Counted from the stretch's first letter, positions 1 to 9,043 are shown. The stretch is 57,605 nucleotides of DNA from Myxococcales bacterium (GCA_018780435.1 JADMJS010000001.1:1-57605); one strand, 5' to 3'. Numbers and translations are program-made. The notes: a model not told the origin generated them from the letters alone.

Positions 1-6
1 GGCGAG

Positions 7-672
7 GTGATCGAGAGCCTCCGCCACCTGATGACGGACATCGACGGCGAGGGCTTTCGTGAGGCCTACCACGGGATCGTGACCAAGCTCGCCGAGCCGG
101 GCCGTGTCGCCTACTCGCGCGTCGGGGAGCTCTACCGGGCGGCCTACGGCGCCGGCTACGTGCCCGTTCGCTACCTGCTCCTGAACCCGCCGCCTCGGCT
201 GGTGGCACGGCCCGACGAGGTGCTCCCCGATCTCGAGCTGCTCGACATCCCGCTCGGTCGCCGCAAGGCGATGGCCCGCGGCCACAACCGTGACGCGATA
301 CAGCGCCTGCTGAACGATCCCCATCCTCACATCGTCGAGATCATCCTCGACAACCCGAAGGTCATCGAGCGCGACCTCGTGGCGATGGCCGCGCGCCGGC
401 CGACGCTCGGCGCCGTGCTCCTGAAGGTCGCGTCGCACCCACGCTGGTCCATCCGGTACGAGGTTCAGCGCGCGTTGGTCTTGAACCCCTATTCACCACC
501 CGCCATCGCGGTCTCGTATTTGCCTTTCCTGCGGTCGAACCACCTCCTCGAAGTCGGTAACGACGCGAGGCTGCACGAGTCCGTCCGCGAGAGCGCGCGA
601 GGCGTCGAACAGTGGCGCTTCGAACGCCGCGCCCGCACGCTGCCGGTCCCCGCCGAGAACGAGCGGCACTGA
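7..672 (+). CDS. Helical-repeat (HEAT-like) hypothetical protein, possibly 5'-partial
   Basis: A 221-residue protein read from a GTG at 7. Codons at 1-6 are also open, so the true start may lie left of the window. No signal peptide or membrane segment is visible, so it is probably cytoplasmic. The middle (about residues 95-190) consists of short amphipathic helices with recurring patterns such as NDPHPHIVEIILDNP and RPTLGAVLLKVASHP, of the kind seen in HEAT/variant leucine-rich repeat proteins that act as protein-binding scaffolds. I do not recognise the family and infer no specific role. One base separates its stop from the next lipoprotein gene, so the two are probably co-transcribed. Confidence 0.65.
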   Translation: MIESLRHLMTDIDGEGFREAYHGIVTKLAEPGRVAYSRVGELYRAAYGAGYVPVRYLLLNPPPRLVARPDEVLPDLELLDIPLGRRKAMARGHNRDAIQRLLNDPHPHIVEIILDNPKVIERDLVAMAARRPTLGAVLLKVASHPRWSIRYEVQRALVLNPYSPPAIAVSYLPFLRSNHLLEVGNDARLHESVRESARGVEQWRFERRARTLPVPAENERH

Positions 673-673
673 G

Positions 674-1333
674 ATGACGTCGCCGCTCCGCGCCCTTCGC
701 GTCACGTCCATCACGCTCTCCGTCGCCCTGTCCGGATGCCGCTTCGAAGAGCCCGCGCCGTCGAAGGACATCTACTTGGCCGCGGTGGCACCGGGCATCC
801 CGAGGCCGGACGACCACCTCGAGTCGCGCCGCAGGCCCGTCGCAGCGCCTCCTCCCAAGGCCGTCGTCATCGATCCCCGGTGCAACGCAGCGCCCGCCGA
901 TGGCACGGTCGAGGTGCTTCGCCGACAGAACGTTCACGCCTTCTGTCGGCAGTCGGCGCCGGACCTCGGGGCCGTCGGAGCGGCCGCCGCCACCATCGTC
1001 GGCAGCATGCCGGCCAATACCGTCGCCCAAGGCGCGCCCGTGCGCGTGAAGCTCGGCGCGACCTCCTGGGAGGTCTGCGTTCCCGCGACCTCCGCCGTCT
1101 CCGGGACCGTGACGGTGCAGGCGGCTCGTTTCGTTCGCTACTGGGCCCGGGGCCCCTACGACGGGCTCGCCGCGAAGGTGTCCGTCGCTCGAGGCCGGCT
1201 GCCCGAGGGCGCCACGCTGGCACCGGGGGGCGCCACGTGGCTGGTCCTCCCGTGCGACCCCGGGACCGCGGCGCCCGGTGGTCTAGCCGGCGCAGTGGAG
1301 CTGGAGCTTGCTCCCGATGGCCCTGGCCTGTAG
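674..1333 (+). CDS. Predicted lipoprotein of unknown function
   Basis: A 219-residue protein whose ATG lies one base after the preceding stop, indicating translational coupling. It begins with a basic and then hydrophobic stretch ending in VALSGC, a lipobox that places the lipidated Cys at about residue 22. The mature part has a Pro-rich linker (residues 30-65) followed by a domain with four further Cys and a beta-rich composition. It is presumably anchored to a periplasmic or outer-membrane face. No known domain is recognised. An overlapping +1-frame reading of similar length is Arg-rich and is a shadow. Confidence 0.65.
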   Translation: MTSPLRALRVTSITLSVALSGCRFEEPAPSKDIYLAAVAPGIPRPDDHLESRRRPVAAPPPKAVVIDPRCNAAPADGTVEVLRRQNVHAFCRQSAPDLGAVGAAAATIVGSMPANTVAQGAPVRVKLGATSWEVCVPATSAVSGTVTVQAARFVRYWARGPYDGLAAKVSVARGRLPEGATLAPGGATWLVLPCDPGTAAPGGLAGAVELELAPDGPGL

Positions 1334-1411
1334 CGTCCACCGCTTCAGCCCGTCGACCGATTGGACGGGCCCGGCCCACGCGCCCCGCGCTGCTTGCTTC
1401 AGGAGCCACTC

Positions 1412-1915
1412 ATGACTCGTCGCACTCTTTCGATCCTCCCCAGCGCCTTGGCGGTCATGCTCCTCGGCTGTGACGTGAGTGGATCGGGTGGGGACAGCCA
1501 GGGCGGCTCGACGGGCGACGACGGACCGCAGACGTTCTGTGAATACGGGTTCGAGGTCGTGAACGCGGGTGGGAAGTCGATCGGACAGTCCTGCACCTCG
1601 GACGCGGAGTGCGAATTCGGCGAGTGTGTGCTTCCCGGGTCCGGCGGAAATCCGGCGGGCGACGACGCCGTCAATACGAAGTTCGGATACTGCTCGCGTG
1701 GTTGTGACTGCGAGAACAACACGGACTCCCGATTGACCGACGAAGAGAAGCAGACCTTGGTCTGTTACAACGGCCCGTCGGGGACCCAGAACAAGTTCAA
1801 GCACATCCTGCCCCGATGTTCGTCGGTCGCCGACTGCGCGGCCTTCGATTCGGGATACACCTCCTGTGGTCTCCCGAACGGCTCCGGCGTCTTCAAAACC
1901 TGCCTCGCGCTCTGA
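1412..1915 (+). CDS. Cys-rich lipoprotein, first of a tandem paralogous pair
   Basis: The start is set at ATG 1412, preceded by AGGAG at about 1401 and followed by a type II signal peptide ending in VMLLGC. An upstream in-frame start has no such support. The product has 167 residues. After a Gly/Ser/Asp linker comes a domain of about 115 residues with at least ten Cys, containing the signatures DAVNTKFGYCSRGCDC and DSRLTDEEK. The next gene repeats this domain almost motif for motif, so the pair arose by duplication. The Cys spacing suggests a disulfide-stabilised extracellular module. Function is unknown. Confidence 0.75.
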   Translation: MTRRTLSILPSALAVMLLGCDVSGSGGDSQGGSTGDDGPQTFCEYGFEVVNAGGKSIGQSCTSDAECEFGECVLPGSGGNPAGDDAVNTKFGYCSRGCDCENNTDSRLTDEEKQTLVCYNGPSGTQNKFKHILPRCSSVADCAAFDSGYTSCGLPNGSGVFKTCLAL

Positions 1916-1961
1916 GCGCGACCTGCCCCGACCTTTCAGCTCTCCCTCCGGAGGAGTCCGC

Positions 1962-2636
1962 ATGTCTCATCGCGCTTGGGCCCGGCTCGTGCGGGCCGTG
2001 GCTACACAGGGGCTGCTCATCACCTCGTTGGCGGTCGCGTCGTGCAGCAGCGGGCGCGGCAGCCGAGGGCAAGACGCGATCCAAAGTGACCCCGATGGCG
2101 TCGACTCCCCGTCCGACGTCGCGGAGGACACCGTCGCGCCCGAAGGCGACACGATCGCGCCCGAGGGCGATACCGTGGCTACGACCGACGTCGAGAGTGA
2201 CGACGCCACGTGTGATGACTGCGACGACGTCATCGACACCGACCCGCCGCTCTCGGTGTGCACGTACCCCTTCGCGCTCGTGAACCCCGAAGGCCACACC
2301 CTCGGACAAGGCTGTACGCTCGATTCGGAGTGCCAGTACGGGGTCTGCATGCAGCCGGGGGACCTCGGCAACGAAGCCGGCGAGGATGCGATCAATACGA
2401 AGTTCGGCTTCTGCACGCGGGGCTGCGACTGTAACGCCGACACGGACTCTCGCCTCTCGGATGAAGAGAAGGTGGACTTCCTCTGCTACGTCGGGCCGCC
2501 GGGCAGCCAGGGCAAGCTCAAATACGTGCTCCCTCGTTGCACCACCGTCGCGGACTGCCTCGACTACGATCCCAACTACGACACGTGCGCACTCCCCGGC
2601 GGGAGTGGCGTGTTCAAGGCGTGTGTCGCCCCATGA
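1962..2636 (+). CDS. Cys-rich lipoprotein, second of a tandem paralogous pair
   Basis: The start at ATG 1962 follows a strong GGAGG site. The 224-residue product has a signal peptide ending in VASCSS (lipidated Cys) and an acidic Asp/Thr/Glu-rich spacer with near-repeats of APEGDT. It ends in the same Cys-rich module as the upstream gene (DAINTKFGFCTRGCDC, DSRLSDEEK, LPRC, VADC, GSGVFK). The stop overlaps the start of the SppA-like gene by ATGA, so the two are translationally coupled. The pairing with an envelope protease suggests a shared cell-surface role, but this is inference. Confidence 0.75.
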   Translation: MSHRAWARLVRAVATQGLLITSLAVASCSSGRGSRGQDAIQSDPDGVDSPSDVAEDTVAPEGDTIAPEGDTVATTDVESDDATCDDCDDVIDTDPPLSVCTYPFALVNPEGHTLGQGCTLDSECQYGVCMQPGDLGNEAGEDAINTKFGFCTRGCDCNADTDSRLSDEEKVDFLCYVGPPGSQGKLKYVLPRCTTVADCLDYDPNYDTCALPGGSGVFKACVAP

Positions 2637-5119
2637 TCTCGACTCGGCGCGGCTCGCGCTTCCTATCGCCCCTACTGGTGGTCGTCGCGGCGTTCGGTGT
2701 CGTCCCGGTGGCGTCAGCCGACCGCAGCCGCGCAGTCACGCTCCCCTTTCCGTCCATCGCCGACCCCGACGGGACCAACGCCCTGTCGCAGAACGCGGCC
2801 GCGCTGTCGGCGCTCGGGGGCTGGGAGCTCCGGCTCTACAACTCGCAGCTCGATCACGTGGACGGTCAGGGGACCTCGGTCGCCTTCGGAACGCCGGTCT
2901 GGGGTGGCCTCAGCCTCGGCCTCGGCCTCGACTTCCTGCGGCCCGCCGACCAGGACTCGTTCGGGAGCGTCACGCTCGGTGCGGCGTGGGAGGTGGAGCA
3001 CGCTTTCCGAATCGGCGTCGCGGGCCGCTTCTTCTGGTCGGACTACGACAGCGCGCTCGAAGACGCGACCTCGGTCGACGTGTCGCTGCTCTTCCGTCCG
3101 GCGGGCTGGATGAGCCTCGGCATCATCGCCGCCAACCTCAACACGCCGGATCTGGGCGCGGGGATCGTACCGCGGCGTTACGGCCTCGGTGTCGCCGTTC
3201 AGCCCGGAACCGACCGCGTCAGCGTCGAGGTCGGCGCGGAAGTGCATGAAAACAATGGTGATGCGGACGTGCTCGCGCGCGTTCGTGGCGCGATCGTCCC
3301 GGGACTCGAGCTCGGCGTCCACACGACGCTACATCCCCGTGACGGTGAGCTGGCCTTCGAACTCGGCACCTCGCTCGCCATCCACTTTGGTCTCGGCGGC
3401 ATCGAAGGGGCGACGACCTTCAATCAGCCGATTGGCGGCGAACTTGGCTACGACGGCTTCACGATCGGTGCACGCGTGTCGGGCGCGGCCTACCCGAAGA
3501 TCTACGAGCGTACCGGCCGCACCGTCGTGGTCGAGCTCGCGGCCCTTCCGGAGACGCCGAGCCGCGGGCTTCTCGGCGGGGGGCGTGCCGCCTTCACGCA
3601 GATCCTCCTGCATCTCTATCGGGTCGCGCGCGACGAGACCGTCTCCGGCGTCATCCTGAGAGACCGGGGCACCTCTCCCGGTTGGGCGCAAGCCGAGGAG
3701 CTGCGCGAGTCCATCGACGACCTCAAGGCACACGGGAAGGACGTCACCGTCTACCTCGATCAAGGCGACACCAAACAGCTCTTCGCTTACGCCTCGGCCA
3801 GCCGCATCGCGCTGAACCCGGCGGGCGGCCTTGTGCTCCTCGGGCTTCGTAGCACCGCGACCTACCTGAAGGACGTGCTCGGCAAGCTGAAGGTGACCGC
3901 GCAGTTCGTGCAGTTCGAGGAGTTCAAGTCCTTCCCGGAACAGTTCACGCGCACAGGCCCGTCGGCACCGGCGCAAGCCGCGCGCAACCAGATGCTCGAC
4001 ACGCTCTGGGCGGCCATCGTGTCGGCCATCGATCGGGGGCGTGGCTTCTCGCCCGGCACGACGGCCGCGCTCATCGACGGTGGTCCCTACGTGGCCGCCG
4101 AGGCGATGGACAAGAAGCTCGTCGACGGGGTCCTCTTCTACGACGAGCTCAGCGACTGGATTCGGCAGAAGACCGGGCGCCCGGTGGAGCTCGCGCCCCC
4201 CGCCTTCGCGCAGCCGTCGGGCCGTGAGGTCTGGCCGCTACGCCCCGTCATCGCGATCATCCCCGTCGAAGGCAGCATCGTCGATGGCGGCAGCAACGGG
4301 AACCCGATCCTCGGCACGAAGAACGTCGGCGGAGACACCATCGTGCGCGCTGTGGAGGCCGCCGTGAAGGATCCGCGCGTCGTCGGCATCGTCATTCGTG
4401 TGGACAGCCCAGGCGGCTCCAGCCTGGCATCGGACAAGATGCACCGAGCGCTCCAGAAGGCGTCCGAGAAGAAGCCGGTCATCGCCTCCTTCGGTGACAC
4501 CGCTGCCTCGGGAGGCTACTACCTCGCGATGGGCGCGCGGGAGGTGTGGGCGCCGGACGCGTCGATCACGGGAAGCATCGGCATCTTCACGGGGAAGCCG
4601 GTCCTCTCGGGCCTACTCGACTGGCTCGGCGTCGGGCGCGACACGCTCGTGCGCGGAAAGCGGGCGGACCTCTTCGGGATGGACCAGCCCTGGACGGAGG
4701 AGGAGATCGGCGTCATCCGGCAGAAGCTCGAGGCCCTCTACGGGATCTTCCTCGATCGCGTCGCGACCTCGCGGAAGCTCGATCGGACCGTGGTTCGAGA
4801 GTCGGCGCGGGGTCGAGTCTGGCTCGGGATCGAGGCGCGTGAGCGGAAACTCGTGGACGGGAAGGGCGGCGTCATCACCGCCATCGGCCGCGCGAAGGCG
4901 CTCGCCGGCGTGGGCGAGGGCGATGACATCGAGCTCGCCTTCTATCCGGAGCAGGGCCTCGTGGACCAGCTCCGAACGTCGCTCGGGGTCGAGATCGAGA
5001 CCGCCCTCGCGGCGGTCCCGGGGCTCGGGGACGCCCTCTCGGACGTATGGCCCTTCCTCAGCGGCTTTCAGGCCGGCGAGCCGCTCATGCTCATGCCCGG
5101 CCGCATTCGCATCGACTGA
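2633..5119 (+). CDS. sppA: SppA-type signal peptide peptidase with extra N-terminal barrel-like domain
   Basis: The start is ATG 2633, overlapping the upstream stop, and gives 828 residues. There is a signal sequence (residues 1-30), then about 260 residues of alternating strands rich in Gly and aromatics (for example LSLGLGLDF), resembling outer-membrane barrels. Two peptidase S49 domains follow, as in the 67-kDa SppA class. The first carries FEEFKSFPEQFTR with the expected general-base Lys (residue 432). The second carries GDTAASGGYYLA with the nucleophile Ser (residue 626) and SITGSIGIF. Known SppA enzymes are membrane-bound Ser/Lys proteases that degrade leftover signal peptides. The E. 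coli protein has about 618 residues and lacks the N-terminal barrel. Catalytic residues look intact. The location (outer membrane or periplasm) is inferred. Confidence 0.85.
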   Translation: MISTRRGSRFLSPLLVVVAAFGVVPVASADRSRAVTLPFPSIADPDGTNALSQNAAALSALGGWELRLYNSQLDHVDGQGTSVAFGTPVWGGLSLGLGLDFLRPADQDSFGSVTLGAAWEVEHAFRIGVAGRFFWSDYDSALEDATSVDVSLLFRPAGWMSLGIIAANLNTPDLGAGIVPRRYGLGVAVQPGTDRVSVEVGAEVHENNGDADVLARVRGAIVPGLELGVHTTLHPRDGELAFELGTSLAIHFGLGGIEGATTFNQPIGGELGYDGFTIGARVSGAAYPKIYERTGRTVVVELAALPETPSRGLLGGGRAAFTQILLHLYRVARDETVSGVILRDRGTSPGWAQAEELRESIDDLKAHGKDVTVYLDQGDTKQLFAYASASRIALNPAGGLVLLGLRSTATYLKDVLGKLKVTAQFVQFEEFKSFPEQFTRTGPSAPAQAARNQMLDTLWAAIVSAIDRGRGFSPGTTAALIDGGPYVAAEAMDKKLVDGVLFYDELSDWIRQKTGRPVELAPPAFAQPSGREVWPLRPVIAIIPVEGSIVDGGSNGNPILGTKNVGGDTIVRAVEAAVKDPRVVGIVIRVDSPGGSSLASDKMHRALQKASEKKPVIASFGDTAASGGYYLAMGAREVWAPDASITGSIGIFTGKPVLSGLLDWLGVGRDTLVRGKRADLFGMDQPWTEEEIGVIRQKLEALYGIFLDRVATSRKLDRTVVRESARGRVWLGIEARERKLVDGKGGVITAIGRAKALAGVGEGDDIELAFYPEQGLVDQLRTSLGVEIETALAAVPGLGDALSDVWPFLSGFQAGEPLMLMPGRIRID

Positions 5120-5149
5120 CGAGCCGACGCGCGTGACGAGTCGTCGCCC

Positions 5150-6283
5150 TTGACGTCCACGTTTCGCCTGCCGTGGGAGTGGCGGCTCACCGTGCTCGCG
5201 ACGACGGCACAGGCGTGCCCGCGCCCCGTCCCGCTCCAGCGCCATGAGAGCGTTGAGTTCGGCCGGGCGGCCGACGTCGTCATCGCCGATCCGGAGCTGA
5301 GCCGTCGTCACGGCCGGGTGACCCTGCTCGATGGCGATGAGGTGCTCGTCGAGGACCTCGGGAGCCGCAACGGGACCCGCGTCGAGCGCCATCGGCTTCG
5401 CTCGGAGGCGAGATCACAAGGGCCCGACGCGGTCATCTTGGCCGGAAAGACCGTCATCCACGTCGGGAAGACCCTGGACGCCCCCCACGACCCCCTCGAA
5501 CAGGGCGACGTCGCACACCTCTGTGTCGTGAAGCAGTTGCTCGGGAGAACCGGCGCCGTGCTCGTCACCACGTCGGCGCGAGAGTTTGGCGAACGGCTCG
5601 CGAGACGGCTCACGAGGGAAGATACGACCGTCTGGTCGCTCGGCTGGAACGGGGGCGGCGCGTTTGATGACGCGGTCGATCGCGCGCCGGGCGGGAGCTG
5701 GCTGCTGCTCACCGATCCTCGCCACCCTCGGCTCGGTGAACGGGTGGAGGGGGCGACGCGCCGGGGGCTCCACGTCGTCATCTTGAGTGAACGCCCCACG
5801 GAGGCGCAGCTCCGGGCGGTGGGTGAGTCCCAGGTGGTCGTCGTGCCGCCGATGGGCGATCGTCGCGACGAGCTCGTCCGTCGCCTCCGAGTCGGTCTCG
5901 CGGGTGCGGGCTGCTACGCGTCCTGGCGGCCGACGGCGCTACATCGGCTCCTGATGGCGGGGTGGGACGAGCGACTCTTCGAGCTACGGCTCGAGCGGCT
6001 GAAGCGGATGTGGGAGCTGGACCCATCTGGGGGCGCATTCGACTCGGACCATGTGCGAGCGGCGCTCAGGTCCGCCGCCGTCGGCGAGCTGCCGCGGCGG
6101 CGCCACGTGGTCCCCGTCGATCTGGCGGTGGTGAAGCGAGAGCTCGACGAAGGGCTCACGGTCGCCGAGCTGGCCGAGCGCCACGACCGCTCGCGAAAGC
6201 AGGTCTATCGATGGCTGGAGCTGCTCGGGGCGTCGGGCCCGCGGTCGACGTCGCTTAGAAGTACCAGCGAGCCGACACCGTGA
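5150..6283 (+). CDS. FHA-domain / helix-turn-helix protein with degenerate sigma-54-activator core
   Basis: A 377-residue protein starting at TTG 5150, 30 bp after the SppA-like stop; no in-frame ATG lies nearby. Residues about 34-80 form an FHA phosphothreonine-binding domain (EFGRAADV, LSRRHGRV, EDLGSRNGT). The C-terminus (about 330-360) is a Fis-like helix-turn-helix (VAELAERHDRSRKQVYRWL). The middle aligns in layout with the AAA+ core of FHA-type enhancer-binding proteins common in myxobacteria, but no Walker A GxxGxGK is present: VLVTTSAREFGERLARRL sits where it should be. It probably cannot hydrolyse ATP or activate sigma-54, and may act as a phospho-peptide-responsive DNA-binding protein. 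The last 29 bp overlap the convergent gene. Confidence 0.75.
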   Translation: MTSTFRLPWEWRLTVLATTAQACPRPVPLQRHESVEFGRAADVVIADPELSRRHGRVTLLDGDEVLVEDLGSRNGTRVERHRLRSEARSQGPDAVILAGKTVIHVGKTLDAPHDPLEQGDVAHLCVVKQLLGRTGAVLVTTSAREFGERLARRLTREDTTVWSLGWNGGGAFDDAVDRAPGGSWLLLTDPRHPRLGERVEGATRRGLHVVILSERPTEAQLRAVGESQVVVVPPMGDRRDELVRRLRVGLAGAGCYASWRPTALHRLLMAGWDERLFELRLERLKRMWELDPSGGAFDSDHVRAALRSAAVGELPRRRHVVPVDLAVVKRELDEGLTVAELAERHDRSRKQVYRWLELLGASGPRSTSLRSTSEPTP

Positions 6284-6890
6284 TTCGGAAGTTGTTGGCG
6301 GAGATGTAGTCGGAGATCTCCGGGGTCGGCGCGGCGGCCACCTCTTCGCCGACGCCGCGACGCTGGAAGCGCTTGATCTCCTCGTTCGCGTAGGACGTGA
6401 AGGTCTGCTTGACGCCGTTCAGGCCCGGGATGAGGAGGAGGTACTCGAGGCCCATGACGAGGTTGTCGCCGATGTGGACGTCGAGCCCGGCGCCGGTGTG
6501 GTAACTCACCGATGGGGCGTCGATGTCGAAGAGCTCCGTGATCTTCCCCGAGCTGAGGCCGCCCTTCAGGTAGAAGGTCACCGGGTAGGTCGGCACCAGG
6601 TAGAGCAGGCCACTCGCCCGGAACGCGCCGTCGAACACGAGGGGCTGGCCTTCGTCGTCCGAGTCCGTCGGCGCGTACGCGAACTCGACACCGAGGACGT
6701 GCAGCGCCTTGAACTTGAGGGAGATCTCGCTCGTGAAGCTCGTCTCCACGCTGCCGCCGAGTGACGACGACTGGTTCACGCCGAGAGCGGTGCCGACACC
6801 GACCGTGAAGAGCGAGTCGCTGTTCGCGTGTGCCGTTCCCGTGATGGCGAGGCCGGCGGCGAGAGTGACGAGAGCGGTGACGAACTTCAT
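6255..6890 (-). CDS. Outer-membrane beta-barrel protein
   Basis: A 211-residue protein with a clear Sec signal peptide (MKFVTALVTLAAGLAITGTAHA) cleaved near residue 22. It is followed by alternating hydrophobic/polar strands and ends in SARWYF, the terminal aromatic residue expected for barrels recognised by the BAM complex. The size suggests an eight-stranded OmpA/OmpW-like barrel. No specific family is recognised. Its 3' end overlaps the 3' end of the FHA gene on the opposite strand by 29 bp. The 243-bp space to hemF must hold both divergent promoters; no clear boxes are visible there. Confidence 0.75.
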   Translation of the reverse strand: MKFVTALVTLAAGLAITGTAHANSDSLFTVGVGTALGVNQSSSLGGSVETSFTSEISLKFKALHVLGVEFAYAPTDSDDEGQPLVFDGAFRASGLLYLVPTYPVTFYLKGGLSSGKITELFDIDAPSVSYHTGAGLDVHIGDNLVMGLEYLLLIPGLNGVKQTFTSYANEEIKRFQRRGVGEEVAAAPTPEISDYISANNFRITVSARWYF

Positions 6891-7133
6891 GGGGTACCTC
6901 TTTGACTCGCGAGTTCAGCGAGCTGGTGTCTCTATGAGCGAGAATCGTGCCGGCGGATTCTTTCTCGGAAGTGTCGGTGACGACGGCGTTGCAGGGGCCT
7001 GCATCGTGAGTCGTGCTGGGTCATTGACGGCCGGGTGGGTGGCTCATGACCCCGGGCGCGAGTCTCACGACGTGTTTCTCCGCCGGGCGAGGCCGCTTGA
7101 CGTGGCCCGCCTCGCGCGGTTAGCAAGGAGCGC

Positions 7134-8093
7134 ATGCAGTCGCTCTCATTCGACGTCGCTCACGATTGGCTACGCAAACTCCAGGACGCGATCTGTTCCG
7201 CGATCTCGGCGCTCGACGGCGAAGCGTCGTTCGTCCAAGACGAGTGGACCCGCGACGGCGGCGGAGGCGGTCACACGCGCGTCCTCGCCGGTGGGGCCGT
7301 GTTCGAGAAGGCGGGCGTCGCCGTCAGCCACGTCTACGGCACGCTCGACCCGGCCTTCGCGGATCAGCTTCCGGGTGACGGCAGCGAGTTCGCGGCGACG
7401 GGGCTCTCGCTCGTCTTCCACCCGCGCAGCCCGAAAGTGCCGGCCGTCCATGCCAACGTCCGCCTCGTGCGCCGTGGCGACACGTTCTGGACCGGCGGGG
7501 GCACCGATCTGACGCCCTATTACCCGAAGGATCAGGACTGCGTGCACTTCCACCGCACGCTTCGCGGCGTGTGCGATGCCCACGGGAGCGACCTCTACGC
7601 GCGCTTCAAACAGTGGTGCGATGCCTACTTCTTCCTGCCGCACCGCGGCGAGACGCGTGGTATCGGCGGCATCTTCTACGACTACGTTGGAGTCGAGGCC
7701 GCCGAGCTCCCGGCGGCCATCCGTCGCCGCACCCCGTTCGCACTCGAACAACGCGTCCCCTTGAACGCCGCGTGGGACTTCACACAGGACGTGGGTCGCT
7801 CCTTCCTCGCCGCGTACGTGCCGCTCGTCGAGAGCCGCAAGATGGAGCCGTGGACCGAGGCGGAACGCGAGTTCCAGCTCTATCGGCGCGGCCGATACGC
7901 GGAGTTCAATCTGCTCTACGACCGCGGCACTCAGTTCGGCCTGCGAACGAACGGCCGGGTCGAGTCCATCCTCATGAGCATGCCGCCGCTCGCGCGCTGG
8001 ACCTACGACTACCATCCGCCCGCGGGCAGCGCCGAAGCGCGCCTGCAGGACTACCTACGACCACGGGATTGGGTCAGCCTCGCGTCGGCCTGA
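7134..8093 (+). CDS. hemF: Oxygen-dependent coproporphyrinogen III oxidase
   Basis: A 319-residue protein of typical HemF length, starting at ATG 7134 with AAGGAG just upstream. The family oxidatively decarboxylates two propionates of coproporphyrinogen III to give protoporphyrinogen IX, using O2, in the cytoplasm. Signature stretches are complete: VSHVYGTLDP, HANVRLVRRG, GGGTDLTPYY, the helix around KQWCDAYFFLPHRGE, and TRGIGGIFYDY, followed by the GRYAEFNLLYDRGT segment. It stands alone, convergent with the acyltransferase gene 12 bp away. Its presence implies aerobic haem synthesis. Confidence 0.96.
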   Translation: MQSLSFDVAHDWLRKLQDAICSAISALDGEASFVQDEWTRDGGGGGHTRVLAGGAVFEKAGVAVSHVYGTLDPAFADQLPGDGSEFAATGLSLVFHPRSPKVPAVHANVRLVRRGDTFWTGGGTDLTPYYPKDQDCVHFHRTLRGVCDAHGSDLYARFKQWCDAYFFLPHRGETRGIGGIFYDYVGVEAAELPAAIRRRTPFALEQRVPLNAAWDFTQDVGRSFLAAYVPLVESRKMEPWTEAEREFQLYRRGRYAEFNLLYDRGTQFGLRTNGRVESILMSMPPLARWTYDYHPPAGSAEARLQDYLRPRDWVSLASA

Positions 8094-8105
8094 ACGGCCG
8101 CAGCG

Positions 8106-8924
8106 TCAGGACTCGGGGGCGACGGGCGCGAGCTCGGCTCGCCGATCCGGGAGCGCCTCGCGGTTCCCGGGACGTGAGCGCTGCAGGAGCGGCGACGGGT
8201 TCACGGTCTCGCGGCGTTCGAGCCAAGCGGTGATGGCTTGGTTGCACTCGTTCGCGAGGACCTCGAGCTCGTCATCGCTCTTCCCAGCCGTTTCGAGCGT
8301 GGGGCCGATGTAGATCTCGAAGTGCCCCGGTCTCACGATCCAGGTGCCTTTCGGGAACACGTAGTACATCCCTGCGATCGCGAAGGGGACGACGGGGAGG
8401 CCGGCGTCGCGCGCCATGATGAACGCGCCACGTCGGAAGGGCCGGAGGTGACCGTCCATGGTGCGGTGCGCTTCGGGGAACGCGAGCACCGAGATGCCAC
8501 GGGCCGACCGCTCGCGCGCCGCGTCTTTCACCGCTTCGATTCGTCCGACCCCTTTGGGGATCGGGATGGCGTTCGCCATGCGCATGAGCCAGCCGTAGCC
8601 CGGGATCGCGAGGTGCGAGGCGTTCTCGACGCCGCAGAAGGGGTGGGGGAGGGCGTGGACGGCGATGTGCCCGTCGAGCATGGACGTATGGTTGGCGACG
8701 AAGACCGAGACGCGCTTGGGGTCGAAGGCGCGGTCCCAGACCACCGTGCGCCGTGAGAGGGTGAGGTGCGGGATGAAGCCCACGATCGAGCTCGGCCAGC
8801 CCCCTTGCAGCTTCTCGAACGGGATGAAGATCATGAGCGGCAGGCAGACCACGGCCACGCCGATCTGCAGGACGAACGCGATCGACCAGGCGACGATGGA
8901 CCAGAGGGTGTGCAGGATCCTCAC
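8106..8924 (-). CDS. plsC: 1-acyl-sn-glycerol-3-phosphate acyltransferase family protein
   Basis: A 272-residue protein starting at GTG 8924. An N-terminal hydrophobic segment (residues 5-35) anchors it to the inner membrane. The acyltransferase HX4D box is NHTSMLD (His79, Asp84), and the second block reads FPEAHRT where FPEGTRS is usual; the family uses this block for phosphate binding. The third block is VPFAIAGMYYVFP. It is expected to acylate lysophosphatidic acid in phospholipid synthesis, though the EAHRT variant leaves room for another lyso-lipid acceptor. The C-terminal 35 residues are Arg/Pro-rich and probably disordered. No operon partner is visible. Confidence 0.85.
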   Translation of the reverse strand: MRILHTLWSIVAWSIAFVLQIGVAVVCLPLMIFIPFEKLQGGWPSSIVGFIPHLTLSRRTVVWDRAFDPKRVSVFVANHTSMLDGHIAVHALPHPFCGVENASHLAIPGYGWLMRMANAIPIPKGVGRIEAVKDAARERSARGISVLAFPEAHRTMDGHLRPFRRGAFIMARDAGLPVVPFAIAGMYYVFPKGTWIVRPGHFEIYIGPTLETAGKSDDELEVLANECNQAITAWLERRETVNPSPLLQRSRPGNREALPDRRAELAPVAPES

Positions 8925-9043
8925 GTGAGAACGTGTATCAGATGGCCCCCCATGTTGGAAGGTGAGGGGCTGGGCCGGACGCTCGCGGGGGCCGTGCGCC
9001 CTCGTCCGAGGTGGCGCGTGGCGTCGCCACCTGCCGTTATCGA

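Noticed and set aside
6891..7133. Riboswitch or small RNA in the hemF upstream region
   Set aside because: No conserved aptamer pattern or strong hairpin/T-tract could be seen in the 243 bp.
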